From contig CAWDCE010000017.1 in assembly GCA_963800725.1 (NCBI GenBank), positions 186,001 through 250,000 on the forward strand: 64,000 bases of DNA, given 5' to 3'. Every line of letters begins with the position of its first letter. Position 1 is the stretch's first letter. The notes beneath the pieces are model-generated. The model saw only the letters and a list, made by a program, of their open reading frames with translations. It was not told where the DNA came from and did no database searches. Below are positions 17,944-26,607 of the stretch, one piece after another. The position numbers and the translations under genes are program-made. Source of the stretch: Bog-473 sp963800725. GTDB taxonomy: Bacteria; Actinomycetota; Acidimicrobiia; Acidimicrobiales; RAAP-2.

Positions 17944-19900
17944 GGGCCACGTCCTGATTGATCAGGAGCCCCGTGCTATCGCTCCCCTGATCGCCCTGGT
18001 CCGAGAACGGCAGGCGGATGTGGTTGACGAACCAGTCCAACCCGACGATCCCGTCGGGACTGCGGCCGAGCAAGATGATGCCGACGCCGGCGGCAATGCC
18101 GGTGAGGTCGGCCAAGGACTGGGGGAGGTGGGTCTCGAGCACCGGCAGCGCGGCGGCCGTCATCCCACCGAGGAGTGCGCCCGACAGGCTGCGCATCCCC
18201 CAGATGGCCACGAACAAGAGCAGCGTCAAGCTGCCGAAGAACTGGACGTCGTTGGCTCCGATGGCACCTTGCTGCCCGGCGTAGAGGACACCGCCCAGCC
18301 CGGCCATCGCGGCGGAGAGTGAGAACACCGCGATCTTGGTGCGGACCGAACTGAGACCGACCGTGGCAAAGGCCGCAGGAGAATCGCTCATGGCGACGAG
18401 GCGACGCCCGAAGGCACTGCGCCGGATGAACCCGACCAAGATGGCGCACAGGGCGGTGGCGACCACCACTTCGATCATCTCGGCGCGGTCGCTCACCGAA
18501 TGCATGAACGGAAGTCGCAACCGACCGACATTGAGCGAGCCGCCCTGGGCGATCACGGTCGGGTTGTCGAAGAACGCGTAGTACGCCGCCTCGCCGAAGG
18601 CCAAGGTGGCCAGGGCGAGGTACAGGCCGCGCAGGCGAATGGCCGGGAGGGCGACCAGCGCGCCGACGGCTCCCGAAATCACCACCGCAAGTACCAGCCC
18701 GAGCCACGAGTCGCCACCCGAGACCTTGCCCATCACAAACGCGCCGACGCCGAGGAAGGTGAGCTGGCACAAAGAGATCTGACCGGCGTACCCGGTCAAG
18801 AGGACCAAAGAGAGTCCGACGATCCCGAGCGCCAGTCCTTGCGTCAATGTGGCCAGCGCGGTCTCACCAACGACCATGGCCGCCAGCGAGCCGAACACCA
18901 CCAAGAGGACCGCACCCATGAGCGACTGGCGCATCGTCACGACGCGCTGGGGGAGACGGGCGGGCAACCGGCCGGCCGCCACCAGACGGGCCGCCGGGAT
19001 GACCAAGAGGACCACGAAGAGGAAGATGACCGGGATGACCGACGGCAGGACGGCCACCACGTTCTGGTTGATGTGGCCGGGCAGATACCCGACGCAGTAC
19101 TCGGTGACCAGGCCCAGGGCCATGGCGCCGAGGAACGTCATGGGGAGATTCTGAAGGCGACCGACGACCGCCGCCGCATACCCGTTGACCACCAACAAGG
19201 TCAGCCCGGTGATGGAGAGCCCGGTGGTGCTCAGCGTCGGGGCCAAGAGCACTCCGGCCAACGCCGCCATGATGAACCCGAGCGCCCAACCCATCTGCGA
19301 GATGCGATAGGGCTTGGCTCCCGACATGGCCACGAGTTCGGGGTCGTCGACGACGGCCCGCATGGCGACGCCGAGGCGGAAGTTCCGAAAGTAAAAGCGC
19401 AATCCGAGCGCCACGGCGGCAGCCACGCCGACCGTCAGGATCTGCTGATCGGTAATCGTGACGCCGTTGTTCCCGAAAAGGCGCACCGACCCGATCACCC
19501 CGGTGGTGGTGTTGTCGAAGAACGCCGGCACCGAGCGGATCACGTCGGGATTACCCCAAATGGCGGTGGCCACACCGACCAGGATCACCAACAGGCCCAG
19601 CGTCACCATGAGCGACCGCTCCACCGACGCACCATGGAGCCGGCGCATGAGACCGAATTCCACCGCCACGGCGAGAAGAGGCGCTTCGATCAAGAAGACG
19701 AAGACCAGCGCCAGCGCCACCGGCCAATGCCAGTCCTGCCACAGTTGCCAATAGGTGAAGGCGGCGATCATCCCGACCGCCCCCTGAGCGAAATTGAAGA
19801 CACCCGTCGTGGTGTAGGTCACCACGAGTCCAGTTGCGGTTATGGCGTAGATCGCCCCGTAGACGATTCCAAGAATGGTGTACGAGAGGAAGACGCTCAC
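17933..19900 (-). CDS. fused LivH-LivM ABC permease
   Basis: A 655-residue membrane protein with two permease domains in one chain. Residues 1-300 match LivH (GIVYGAIYAITATGLVVTY, NFAQGAVGMIAAF, and RAVVDDPELVAMSGAKPYRI). After a short cytoplasmic RQSLMGAVLL linker near residue 325 the LivM part follows (LSLVLLTGYAGQISLCQLTF, IRLRGLYLALATLAFGEAAY, SDSPAAFATVGL). About 17-18 hydrophobic helices are visible. Fusion fixes a 1:1 ratio of the two permeases. Located between the ATPases and the binding protein in the standard order. Confidence 0.92.
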   Translation of the reverse strand: MSVFLSYTILGIVYGAIYAITATGLVVTYTTTGVFNFAQGAVGMIAAFTYWQLWQDWHWPVALALVFVFLIEAPLLAVAVEFGLMRRLHGASVERSLMVTLGLLVILVGVATAIWGNPDVIRSVPAFFDNTTTGVIGSVRLFGNNGVTITDQQILTVGVAAAVALGLRFYFRNFRLGVAMRAVVDDPELVAMSGAKPYRISQMGWALGFIMAALAGVLLAPTLSTTGLSITGLTLLVVNGYAAAVVGRLQNLPMTFLGAMALGLVTEYCVGYLPGHINQNVVAVLPSVIPVIFLFVVLLVIPAARLVAAGRLPARLPQRVVTMRQSLMGAVLLVVFGSLAAMVVGETALATLTQGLALGIVGLSLVLLTGYAGQISLCQLTFLGVGAFVMGKVSGGDSWLGLVLAVVISGAVGALVALPAIRLRGLYLALATLAFGEAAYYAFFDNPTVIAQGGSLNVGRLRLPFMHSVSDRAEMIEVVVATALCAILVGFIRRSAFGRRLVAMSDSPAAFATVGLSSVRTKIAVFSLSAAMAGLGGVLYAGQQGAIGANDVQFFGSLTLLLFVAIWGMRSLSGALLGGMTAAALPVLETHLPQSLADLTGIAAGVGIILLGRSPDGIVGLDWFVNHIRLPFSDQGDQGSDSTGLLINQDVAHVA

Positions 19901-19936
19901 AGCTGATTCATCTCACGTGTCCCCGAATGAGCCGAG

Positions 19937-21307
19937 TTAGCCCGTTGTCTTCCCGTTGGCGTAGTAGTACGGCGCGTTACAGCTGAACCCGGTGTTCTTC
20001 GGTTGCGTCCGCACATACTTGCCCCCGGTGATCTGCATCATCACGTAACAGTTGGCCGGGATCTTCTTGGCCGGATTCGACGGTGCCAACAGTCCGGCCG
20101 CGTTGAACGAGGTGATCTTTTGCAACTGGGCCAAGACGCTGCCTCGGGTCGGATTGGCTCCGGCAGCCTTGAGGGCCTGGACGAAGAGGGCGGCCGAGGT
20201 CCAGCCGTACAGCGTAAAGAGGTCCGGCTGCCACGACGGGCTGACCTTCTTCACGTAGGTCAAGAATTGGTTGACCGCCGGAATGGTCTTCGCGTCCTGT
20301 CCGAGATAGAGCGCCTGGGCCTGCCCGATCTGGATGCCGTTGGTGGCGGCGGGCCCGCCGGCATGGGCGATGAACTGGTCGGCGTAGATCGGACCGCCCG
20401 AGAAGATCAGCCCCGGATGCCAGTTCTGGGCGGCGGCGTCTTGGACGAACTCCGCGCCGACCTGCCAGTCGAGCGCGGTCAGGTCGACAGCATTGACGTG
20501 GTCGTTGCGCATCGTGATGACGTCGGTGGTGAAGTCGGTCTCGGTCGGGCTGATGTCGCGGACGTAGGCGACCTTGTAGCCCTCGTGCTCGAGCGCCGCC
20601 TGCTGTCCGTTCCACTGGGCCACCGACGAGGCGACGTTGGACACGATGGCGCCGACGGTCATGTCCTTCGGGTAGTGCTTCTTGTAGTACTCGATCGGTC
20701 CGAGGCTTGCCCCGACGGCGAGGGGCTGGGCGCTAAAGACGTTGGGCAGTGCGTTGGTGGTCGGGTCCAGCGTCACCGACGCGTCGGGCACCGCGGTGTC
20801 GGCGGCGAGCAACTTGCAGCCGTAGGAGTCGAAGAGCGAAAAGCTGCCGACCAGTCCGAAGTCACTGGCCAGTGCTTCTTGGGTCTCGGTTCGATTCTGC
20901 TGACCGCTGAACGCATCGTCCTTGGAATCGACGAGCAACTTGCGGCCGTTCACGCCACCTTGCGCGTTGATGTAGTTGAAGTACGCCTTGACCCCAATGG
21001 GGGCACCCTCGAACAGACCAGGCACCGGGCCACTGATGATCGAGATGTTGCCGACGGTGATCGAGCTCTTGGTCACCCCGGTCGTGGAGGCCAACTGCGC
21101 CTTCGTCGGTGTGCTCGGCGTCTGACATGTCGTCGACGTGTTGAGAGGCGCCCCGGCCGAATCGGCTGCGCCGGCCGCCGTCAGGCCCACGACGGATCCG
21201 CCACCGATGATCAAAGTTCCAGCGATCAGGCTGGCGGCCAGAAGGCCCCGGACGGATCGCCCGGCTTGGCCGCGCCAGGTCAGGTGTTGTGCCTCGGTCA
21301 TCCCCAC
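19937..21307 (-). CDS. ABC transporter substrate-binding protein, Liv type
   Basis: Extracytoplasmic type-1 periplasmic-binding-fold protein of about 456 residues that feeds the fused permease. It has an N-terminal signal segment (RGLLAASLIAGTLIIGGGSV, no lipobox Cys), then SITVGNISIISGPVPGLFEG, GVKAYFNYINAQGGVNGRKL and KDDAFSGQQNRTETQEAL. The second lobe includes DVITMRNDHVNAVDLTALDW and TLYGWTSAALFVQALKAAGA. Substrate cannot be fixed; HAAT proteins bind branched-chain amino acids, amides, urea or aromatic acids. A close paralog lies at 34934-36269. First gene of the liv operon; a long inverted repeat is just upstream. Confidence 0.9.
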   Translation of the reverse strand: MGMTEAQHLTWRGQAGRSVRGLLAASLIAGTLIIGGGSVVGLTAAGAADSAGAPLNTSTTCQTPSTPTKAQLASTTGVTKSSITVGNISIISGPVPGLFEGAPIGVKAYFNYINAQGGVNGRKLLVDSKDDAFSGQQNRTETQEALASDFGLVGSFSLFDSYGCKLLAADTAVPDASVTLDPTTNALPNVFSAQPLAVGASLGPIEYYKKHYPKDMTVGAIVSNVASSVAQWNGQQAALEHEGYKVAYVRDISPTETDFTTDVITMRNDHVNAVDLTALDWQVGAEFVQDAAAQNWHPGLIFSGGPIYADQFIAHAGGPAATNGIQIGQAQALYLGQDAKTIPAVNQFLTYVKKVSPSWQPDLFTLYGWTSAALFVQALKAAGANPTRGSVLAQLQKITSFNAAGLLAPSNPAKKIPANCYVMMQITGGKYVRTQPKNTGFSCNAPYYYANGKTTG

Positions 21308-21367
21308 AGCTCTCCCCTTTTGCCTACGACGTTGCGACGCCTGACCCGAACCCCCCTAGGAGACTGG

Positions 21368-22690
21368 TCATGTGGACGTTTCTGACACTATGTCAGAAAC
21401 GTCGGACGTGGCGGTCGAGGCAGTGTAGTGAGGCCTGGCGGCACCGCTGTTGGCACCCCCTTGGACTTGGGCCGCCCGAGCCGCATCGAGGAATGCTGCC
21501 ACCCCCGTAGTCGTCGCCTGACAGCGCAAGGACGCCAAGACATCAAACGCGTGTTGGGTAAGCGGGAGTTCCGCGTACGCGACCGGGGACTTCGACACCC
21601 CGCGCAATGCGGCCACGAACGTTCGAGCGACATGAACAGGCACCAAAGTGTCGTTTTGTCCCTGAAACACGAAAAATGGCGGCGCGTCGGGACGGACGCG
21701 GTAGGTCGGCGATGCCTGACGAAAGAGATCTGGGTGCTCGGCCGCGCTGGTCTTCATCACACTCTTTTCGAGCAACTCGAGCAAGCCCGAACCGTATTGC
21801 GCCACCGATGCGTCGGTGCCGGTCAGGTCCATCACCCCGTAGAAGGGCACGCAGGCGTCCACCGTGGTGTCGGCGTCCTCGAAGCCCGGCTGGAAGTCCG
21901 GATCGCCCGCGCTGAGCGCCGCCAACGCGCACAGGTGGCCGCCCGCGGAACCGCCGCTGATCGCCACAAACGACGGGTCTCCCCCGTACTCGGCGATGTG
22001 CTCTTTCACCCATGCAATGGCCTTCTTCACATCGACGATGTGGTCGGGCCAGGTCGCCTTGGGGCTCAGTCGGTAGTTGATGGCCACACAGATCCAGCCG
22101 CGGGCGACCAACTCGTACATCATTGGCTTGCCCTGCTCGCGCTTTTCTCCAATGACCCAGGCCCCGCCGTGGACATAGATCATGACGGGCGCGCCCTGGT
22201 CGGAAGCAGACGCGGACCGGTAGACATCGAGGCGGTGGCGTCGGTGGCCGTCACCGGCGTAGTCGATGTTCTTGGTCGCCTTGACCGAGCGTCCCTTCAA
22301 CGGCACTGCCTGGGTTACCCGCCACCACCTGCCCCAGGTCGGCGCCACCGTCTCGGTCGGGACAGGGAATGCGTCACTACGGACTTCGTCGAGCGCGACG
22401 TTGACCACCCGCGTGGCCCGTCGTCCCGAGACGGCCAGGCCAACGAGTCCGGCCCAGCTCACCACCGCAATAGCCAGACCGAGCCAGCCCGCCCAACCGC
22501 TGAACGCACCGAAAAGAGCGAAGATGACGGTGGCGACGACCTCCCACAAGATGTTCTGGAGCGGCACCTCGCCAACCAGCCAACCCACGAAGAAGCTGAC
22601 GACGCTGAAAGGCTCGCGACGCACCGGGTGGTACGCCGTCCATACGCCGATTGCGCCTACGACAGTTGCAGCCAGGTAGATATAGGGCAC
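21368..22690 (-). CDS. alpha/beta hydrolase (esterase/lipase) with N-terminal membrane helices
   Basis: A 440-residue protein. The first about 110 residues contain three hydrophobic helices, so the enzyme is membrane-tethered. The catalytic domain shows the oxyanion motif YVHGGAWVIGEKREQG, the nucleophile elbow ISGGSAGGHLCALAALS, an Asp in FFVFQGQNDTLVPV and the His in LPLTQHAFDVL. That is the layout of the HSL/BD-FAE esterase group, probably acting on acyl esters. Its last codons cover a 29-bp inverted repeat. It is followed 60 bp later by the liv operon in the same direction and lies divergent to a WS/DGAT gene, consistent with acyl-ester metabolism. Confidence 0.88.
   Translation of the reverse strand: MPYIYLAATVVGAIGVWTAYHPVRREPFSVVSFFVGWLVGEVPLQNILWEVVATVIFALFGAFSGWAGWLGLAIAVVSWAGLVGLAVSGRRATRVVNVALDEVRSDAFPVPTETVAPTWGRWWRVTQAVPLKGRSVKATKNIDYAGDGHRRHRLDVYRSASASDQGAPVMIYVHGGAWVIGEKREQGKPMMYELVARGWICVAINYRLSPKATWPDHIVDVKKAIAWVKEHIAEYGGDPSFVAISGGSAGGHLCALAALSAGDPDFQPGFEDADTTVDACVPFYGVMDLTGTDASVAQYGSGLLELLEKSVMKTSAAEHPDLFRQASPTYRVRPDAPPFFVFQGQNDTLVPVHVARTFVAALRGVSKSPVAYAELPLTQHAFDVLASLRCQATTTGVAAFLDAARAAQVQGGANSGAARPHYTASTATSDVSDIVSETST
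21375..21403. promoter_or_regulatory. 29-bp perfect inverted repeat upstream of liv operon
   Basis: Arms GACGTTTCTGACA and TGTCAGAAACGTC are exactly complementary around a CTA centre. The repeat overlaps the last codons of the hydrolase and lies 68-96 bp upstream of the binding-protein start. No T-run follows. It may be an operator for the liv promoter or a processing/termination hairpin. Confidence 0.5.
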
Positions 22691-22814
22691 ATACCATCAT
22701 CCCCCGAATCAGCCCGCCGGGACAGAGCGGCCCATTCGAATCCAGGCCAGCCAGTTGCCACCGGGGTGAGAAACTGTCACGTTATGGGACGCCCAGCCTG
22801 ATCGAGGAGATGCG

Positions 22815-24392
22815 ATGACCCCTGAGCGACTGTCCGGGCTCGACGCCAGTTTCTTATACATGGAGACCCCGACGCTGCACATGCACGTGGCGATGGTGTG
22901 CGTTTTCGATCCGTCGACGGTGCCGGGCGGCTACTCGTATCGCCGGATCCGCCAACTCATCGTGGACCGGATCCCCCAGGTACCGGTATTCCAACGCCGG
23001 CTGGTCGAGGTTCCGCTGCGACTCGGTCATCCGGTCTGGATCGACGACCCCGAGTTCGATATCGACAACCATCTGCGCCGGGCCGCACTCCCCTCGCCGG
23101 GCGGCATGCGCGAACTCGGGGACTTCGCCGCCGACGTGATCAGCCGACAGCTGCACCGGGACCGGCCGCTGTGGGAGATGTGGATGGTCGAGGGTCTCGA
23201 AGACGGCAAGATCGCCCTGGTCGTAAAGATGCACCACTGCACCGTGGACGGCGTCTCGGGCGCCGAGCTCTTGGGGGTGCTCTTCGACTTCGAGGCGGAC
23301 CCGGCCCCCGCGCCGGTGCCGGCGGAGCGACAGCTCGATACCCGTATCCCCTCGAGCCTCGAGCTGGTGTCCCAGGCGCTCATGGCCAGCGCCGTGCGCC
23401 CGGTCGATCTCGGCCGGATGGTCTGGCGGACCACCCAGGGCATCGCCGGGGTGCGCAAGATCCGCCAAAAAGACTCTGCCAAGGCGGCCCTCCCCCTCAG
23501 CGCCCCACGGACCTCGATCAACGCCTCGGTCCACTCGCGGCGGCGGGTGGCTTTCGCTGCGGCCAATCTCTCCGACGTCAAGAAGCTCAAGAACGAGATG
23601 GGCACCACGGTCAACGATGTCGTCCTCGCCGTCTGCGCGGGTGCGCTGCGGACCTACCTGCAGGCTGGCGACGAACTCCCCGACATCCCCCTCGTCTCGG
23701 TCGTGCCGGTTTCGGTGACCCCAGAAGTGGCGGAGTTGAAGGGCTCGAACAAGGTGTCCGCGATGTTCGTACAACTGCCCTGCGAGTTGGACGATCCGCT
23801 CGAGCGCCTCCAGGCCATCCACGAGGGAACCAAGGGCGCCAAAGAAGAGCACAAGGCCCTGGGTGCCTCGACGTTGCAGAACTGGGCCGAGCACGCCACC
23901 CCCAACCTCTTCGCGGCGGCGGCTCGGCTGTATACCGGTATGAAGCTCGCAGATCGCCATCGACCGGTGGCCAACCTCGTCATCTCCAACGTTCCGGGAC
24001 CCGATTTCCCCCTCTACCTCGGTGGTGCGGAGTTGCTTGGGATGTTCCCACTCGGGCCGGTCATGGACGGCATGGGGCTTAACATCACCATCATGAGCTA
24101 CCAAGGGGTCTTGTACTGGGGCTTCGCTTCGGATGCCCGGGCGGTGCCGCGGCTGTGGGACATTGCCGCGGCGGTTCCGTTGGCGCTGGGTGAACTCATG
24201 AGAGCGGCGGGACTCGAGTCCGAGCCATTCGACGTGCCCATCCACCTCGGCCCGGGTATGCCGGCCAACGCCAGGTGGGTTCGCTCGGCGCCGCAGCCTT
24301 TGAACGATGCCGGCACAACCGATGCCGCCACAACCGATGCGGCCATCGCCACCTCGCCGCACGCCGCCTCGCACAAGGCGGCCTCGGCATGA
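22815..24392 (+). CDS. wax ester synthase/diacylglycerol acyltransferase (WS/DGAT)
   Basis: Membrane-associated O-acyltransferase of the WS/DGAT family, esterifying diacylglycerol or fatty alcohols with acyl-CoA to store neutral lipid. Its 525 residues begin with MTPERLSGLDASFLYMETP, the standard family start. The catalytic HHxxxDG motif is complete as MHHCTVDGVSG near 138-144. Further blocks are TTVNDVVLAVCAGALR, VPVSVTPE, and VISNVPGPDFPLYLGGAELL near the C-terminus. A repetitive Ala/Thr-rich tail (DAGTTDAATTDAAI) is extra. Ribosome-binding GAGGAG precedes the ATG. The stop overlaps the next VOC gene as ATGA. Confidence 0.93.
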   Translation: MTPERLSGLDASFLYMETPTLHMHVAMVCVFDPSTVPGGYSYRRIRQLIVDRIPQVPVFQRRLVEVPLRLGHPVWIDDPEFDIDNHLRRAALPSPGGMRELGDFAADVISRQLHRDRPLWEMWMVEGLEDGKIALVVKMHHCTVDGVSGAELLGVLFDFEADPAPAPVPAERQLDTRIPSSLELVSQALMASAVRPVDLGRMVWRTTQGIAGVRKIRQKDSAKAALPLSAPRTSINASVHSRRRVAFAAANLSDVKKLKNEMGTTVNDVVLAVCAGALRTYLQAGDELPDIPLVSVVPVSVTPEVAELKGSNKVSAMFVQLPCELDDPLERLQAIHEGTKGAKEEHKALGASTLQNWAEHATPNLFAAAARLYTGMKLADRHRPVANLVISNVPGPDFPLYLGGAELLGMFPLGPVMDGMGLNITIMSYQGVLYWGFASDARAVPRLWDIAAAVPLALGELMRAAGLESEPFDVPIHLGPGMPANARWVRSAPQPLNDAGTTDAATTDAAIATSPHAASHKAASA

Positions 24393-24847
24393 CGGTGCAA
24401 GAACTGGGACACCTCGTGCTCTACGTCCGAGACGTCGAGCGCTCGGCCGCCTTCTACCGTGACGTGCTCGGGTGGCGCCAGGTGCTGCCTGAGCCGGGAC
24501 AGCGTCCGGTCGGTGCAGCCGCGTTCTCCTCGGGACGCACGCACCACGAGCTTCTCCTCATCGAGGTCGGACCGGACGCCGCTGCGATTCCCGAGGGTCG
24601 GCGCATCGGTCTCTACCACTTCGGCCTCAAGGTGGGCGACAGCGACGACGACCTGCGGGCCGCGCTCAAGGCTGTCGAAGAAGCCGGCGCCACCGTCGTT
24701 GGTGCTTCGGACCACACGGTGACCCACAGCCTCTACATCTTGGACCCCGACGGCAACGAACTCGAGCTCTACATCGATGTGCCCGGGGTCGATTGGCAGC
24801 ACAACCCCACCCTCGTCGCCGCCCCCATCAAGCGCCTCAGGCTTTGA
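24389..24847 (+). CDS. VOC family protein (extradiol-dioxygenase-like)
   Basis: A 152-residue protein, start ATG 24389 overlapping the WS/DGAT stop. MTVQELGHLVLYVRDVERSA opens the fold; His in GHLVLY, the central THHELLLIEVG and GLYHFGLKVGD, and the closing SLYILDPDGNELELYIDVPG supply the expected metal ligands (His, His, Glu). Resembles catechol 2,3-dioxygenase-like single-unit VOC proteins. Convergent with an LLM oxidoreductase with an 11-bp overlap. Confidence 0.9.
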   Translation: MTVQELGHLVLYVRDVERSAAFYRDVLGWRQVLPEPGQRPVGAAAFSSGRTHHELLLIEVGPDAAAIPEGRRIGLYHFGLKVGDSDDDLRAALKAVEEAGATVVGASDHTVTHSLYILDPDGNELELYIDVPGVDWQHNPTLVAAPIKRLRL

Positions 24848-25847
24848 GGTAGCGAAGCAACTCGGCGAGTTCGGCGTCGTCGGGCTGGACAGGGGTAAAG
24901 AGGGCTACCCGATCGGCCACGTCGCCCACCTTGGCCCGGATCGCCTCGGCACACTCTCGGGCGGTCCCGCAGATGGCGATGGCTTCGACCAGGTCGTCGG
25001 GCACATGGTCGGGGAGCGCAGCCCACTCACCGTTTCGAATCAACTGGGCCAGCTCGCCCTGCAACTCGCCGCGCCCCTCGGCCTCGAGGACACGGCGGTA
25101 AGCCGGTGTCGACCCGTAGAAGCCGAGCAGGGCCCGCACTCCGGCCCGGGCCCCTTCGAGGGCGGCGGGGGTACTGGCGAGTCCGACGATCACCCCGCAG
25201 ACAATCTCGAAGTCCGCTCGAGAGCGGGCACCACGCACGAGGCCCCGCGCCACCGACTCCATCGTGAGGTCACTGAGCGAACGCCGGCTGTTGAAGGGAA
25301 GGATCATCAACCCGTCGGCGACTTCGGCGGTCATCGACGTCATCGCCGGGCCCAGTGCTCCGAGAAGGATGGGCGGTGGGCCGAATGGGTTGGGACCCGG
25401 GTTGAACATCGGCGTCATCAGCGTGTGGCGGTAGTACTCACCCTCGAAGTCCAACGCCACGCCGTCGTGCCAGGTGGCGAAGATGGCCCGCAGGGCTCCG
25501 ACGAGCTCGCGCATCCGAGCGACCGGAGCCGACCACTCGAGACCGAATCGCCGGGTGATATGCGGCCGGATCTGCGGGGCGAGCCCCAGGCGGAACTGCC
25601 CCGAGGTGAGCAGCTGGAGGTCGTACGCGCCATGGGCGAGGTGGATCGGGTTACGCGGGAAGGCGACGGCGGCGTTGGTGGCGACCGCGAGCCCGGCGCC
25701 GGCTCCGGCCGCCAAGGTGAGCGGGATGAAGATGTCGTGCGGCCCTTCGGCGCAATAGACCCCATCGACCCCGAGTGCACCGAGCGCCGCACTCCGGGTC
25801 ACCACCTGGTCCAATGGAACACCGGTGAGGCCGACGTCGACCTTCAT
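24837..25847 (-). CDS. LLM-class oxidoreductase, probably F420-dependent
   Basis: A 336-residue TIM-barrel luciferase-like monooxygenase protein. The chosen start (MKVDVGLTGVPLDQVV at 25847) removes a non-conserved seven-residue lead. Features include GVDGVYCAEGPHDIFIPLTL, AVATNAAVAFPRNPIHLAHG, QLLTSGQFRLGLAPQIRPHI, and the domain helix ERFG-like RRFGLEWSAPVARMRELVGA. This matches the probable F420-dependent TIGR03617-type group in actinobacteria (recalled). Cofactor and substrate are inferred from the family only. Confidence 0.88.
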   Translation of the reverse strand: MKVDVGLTGVPLDQVVTRSAALGALGVDGVYCAEGPHDIFIPLTLAAGAGAGLAVATNAAVAFPRNPIHLAHGAYDLQLLTSGQFRLGLAPQIRPHITRRFGLEWSAPVARMRELVGALRAIFATWHDGVALDFEGEYYRHTLMTPMFNPGPNPFGPPPILLGALGPAMTSMTAEVADGLMILPFNSRRSLSDLTMESVARGLVRGARSRADFEIVCGVIVGLASTPAALEGARAGVRALLGFYGSTPAYRRVLEAEGRGELQGELAQLIRNGEWAALPDHVPDDLVEAIAICGTARECAEAIRAKVGDVADRVALFTPVQPDDAELAELLRYLKA

Positions 25848-25974
25848 GGTCTGACCGCGCCCATTCAATCGGGGTGGTTTGCGAGGGACATGGCGGTGAC
25901 ATTAGGGCACGTGCCCCAGCGCTCCGATCACCGGCAGCGCATCGGCCATACTTCTTCGGAAATGGGAGCGTGTC

Positions 25975-26607
25975 GTGGCCGTAGTTGACCAGAAGGACAA
26001 AGATGCCGTCGAGGTCACCGTCGCGGCGCTCCAGCGCGGCGCAGCCGTGGTGGTACCGACCGACACGGTCTACGGGCTTGCCGCGCTGCCGACCAACGAC
26101 GCAGCCATTGCGTTGATCTACGAGCTGAAGGGGCGACCCGACTCGATGCCGCTCCCGGTGCTCGGTGCCTCGATCGACCAGGTGAGCGCACTCGGCTTTG
26201 CGCTCGGTGTCGTCGCCGAGGAGTTGGCCGGCCGCTGGTGGCCCGGGCCACTGACCTTGGTGTGCGGATTCTCGCCCGGAGCTGAACCGCCGACCTGGCT
26301 CGCCGGACGTGACGAGGCGGCCGTTCGAGTGCCCGACCACGACTTCTTGCTCCAGGTGATGCAACGCACCGGGGTGCTCTTGGTCACCAGCGCCAACCCC
26401 CACGGGTCACCGACCCCGACAACGGCCGATGCCGTGGCGACGGAATTTGGGGCCCGGGTGGAGCTGGTGATCGACGGCGGGGAACTCCACGCAGAACCGT
26501 CGACCTTGGTCAACGTGCGGGGCACCCAACCAATCATCGAGCGCGAGGGGGCGATCCCAAGCGATGCCATCGCCGAGCTGGTGGCCCAAAAGGGTGGGAC
26601 CCGATGA
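25975..26607 (+). CDS. tsaC: threonylcarbamoyl-AMP synthase TsaC/Sua5
   Basis: Makes threonylcarbamoyl-AMP from Thr, bicarbonate and ATP, the first step of tRNA t6A37 modification. 210 residues from the GTG at 25975. Hallmarks: VVPTDTVYGLAALPTND, the KGRPDSMPLPVL motif (K-x-R-P...P-L), WWPGPLTL, VRVPDHDFLLQV and LLVTSANPHGSPTPTTA. It is the short form without a C-terminal Sua5 domain. The stop overlaps tsaD by 4 bp, so the two t6A enzymes are coupled. Confidence 0.94.
   Translation: MAVVDQKDKDAVEVTVAALQRGAAVVVPTDTVYGLAALPTNDAAIALIYELKGRPDSMPLPVLGASIDQVSALGFALGVVAEELAGRWWPGPLTLVCGFSPGAEPPTWLAGRDEAAVRVPDHDFLLQVMQRTGVLLVTSANPHGSPTPTTADAVATEFGARVELVIDGGELHAEPSTLVNVRGTQPIIEREGAIPSDAIAELVAQKGGTR

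Noticed and set aside
18500..19906. Long open frame on the plus strand opposite the LivHM permease
   Set aside because: Extremely Gln/Arg/Asp/Gly-rich, no protein family pattern, and fully antisense to a clear permease; a usual shadow of high-GC coding.
20003..21385. Long plus-strand frame opposite the Liv binding protein
   Set aside because: Antisense to a recognisable protein with no motif of its own; GC-bias artefact.
22854..24374. Long minus-strand frame opposite WS/DGAT
   Set aside because: Shadow of a confident gene; composition typical of reverse-frame translation.
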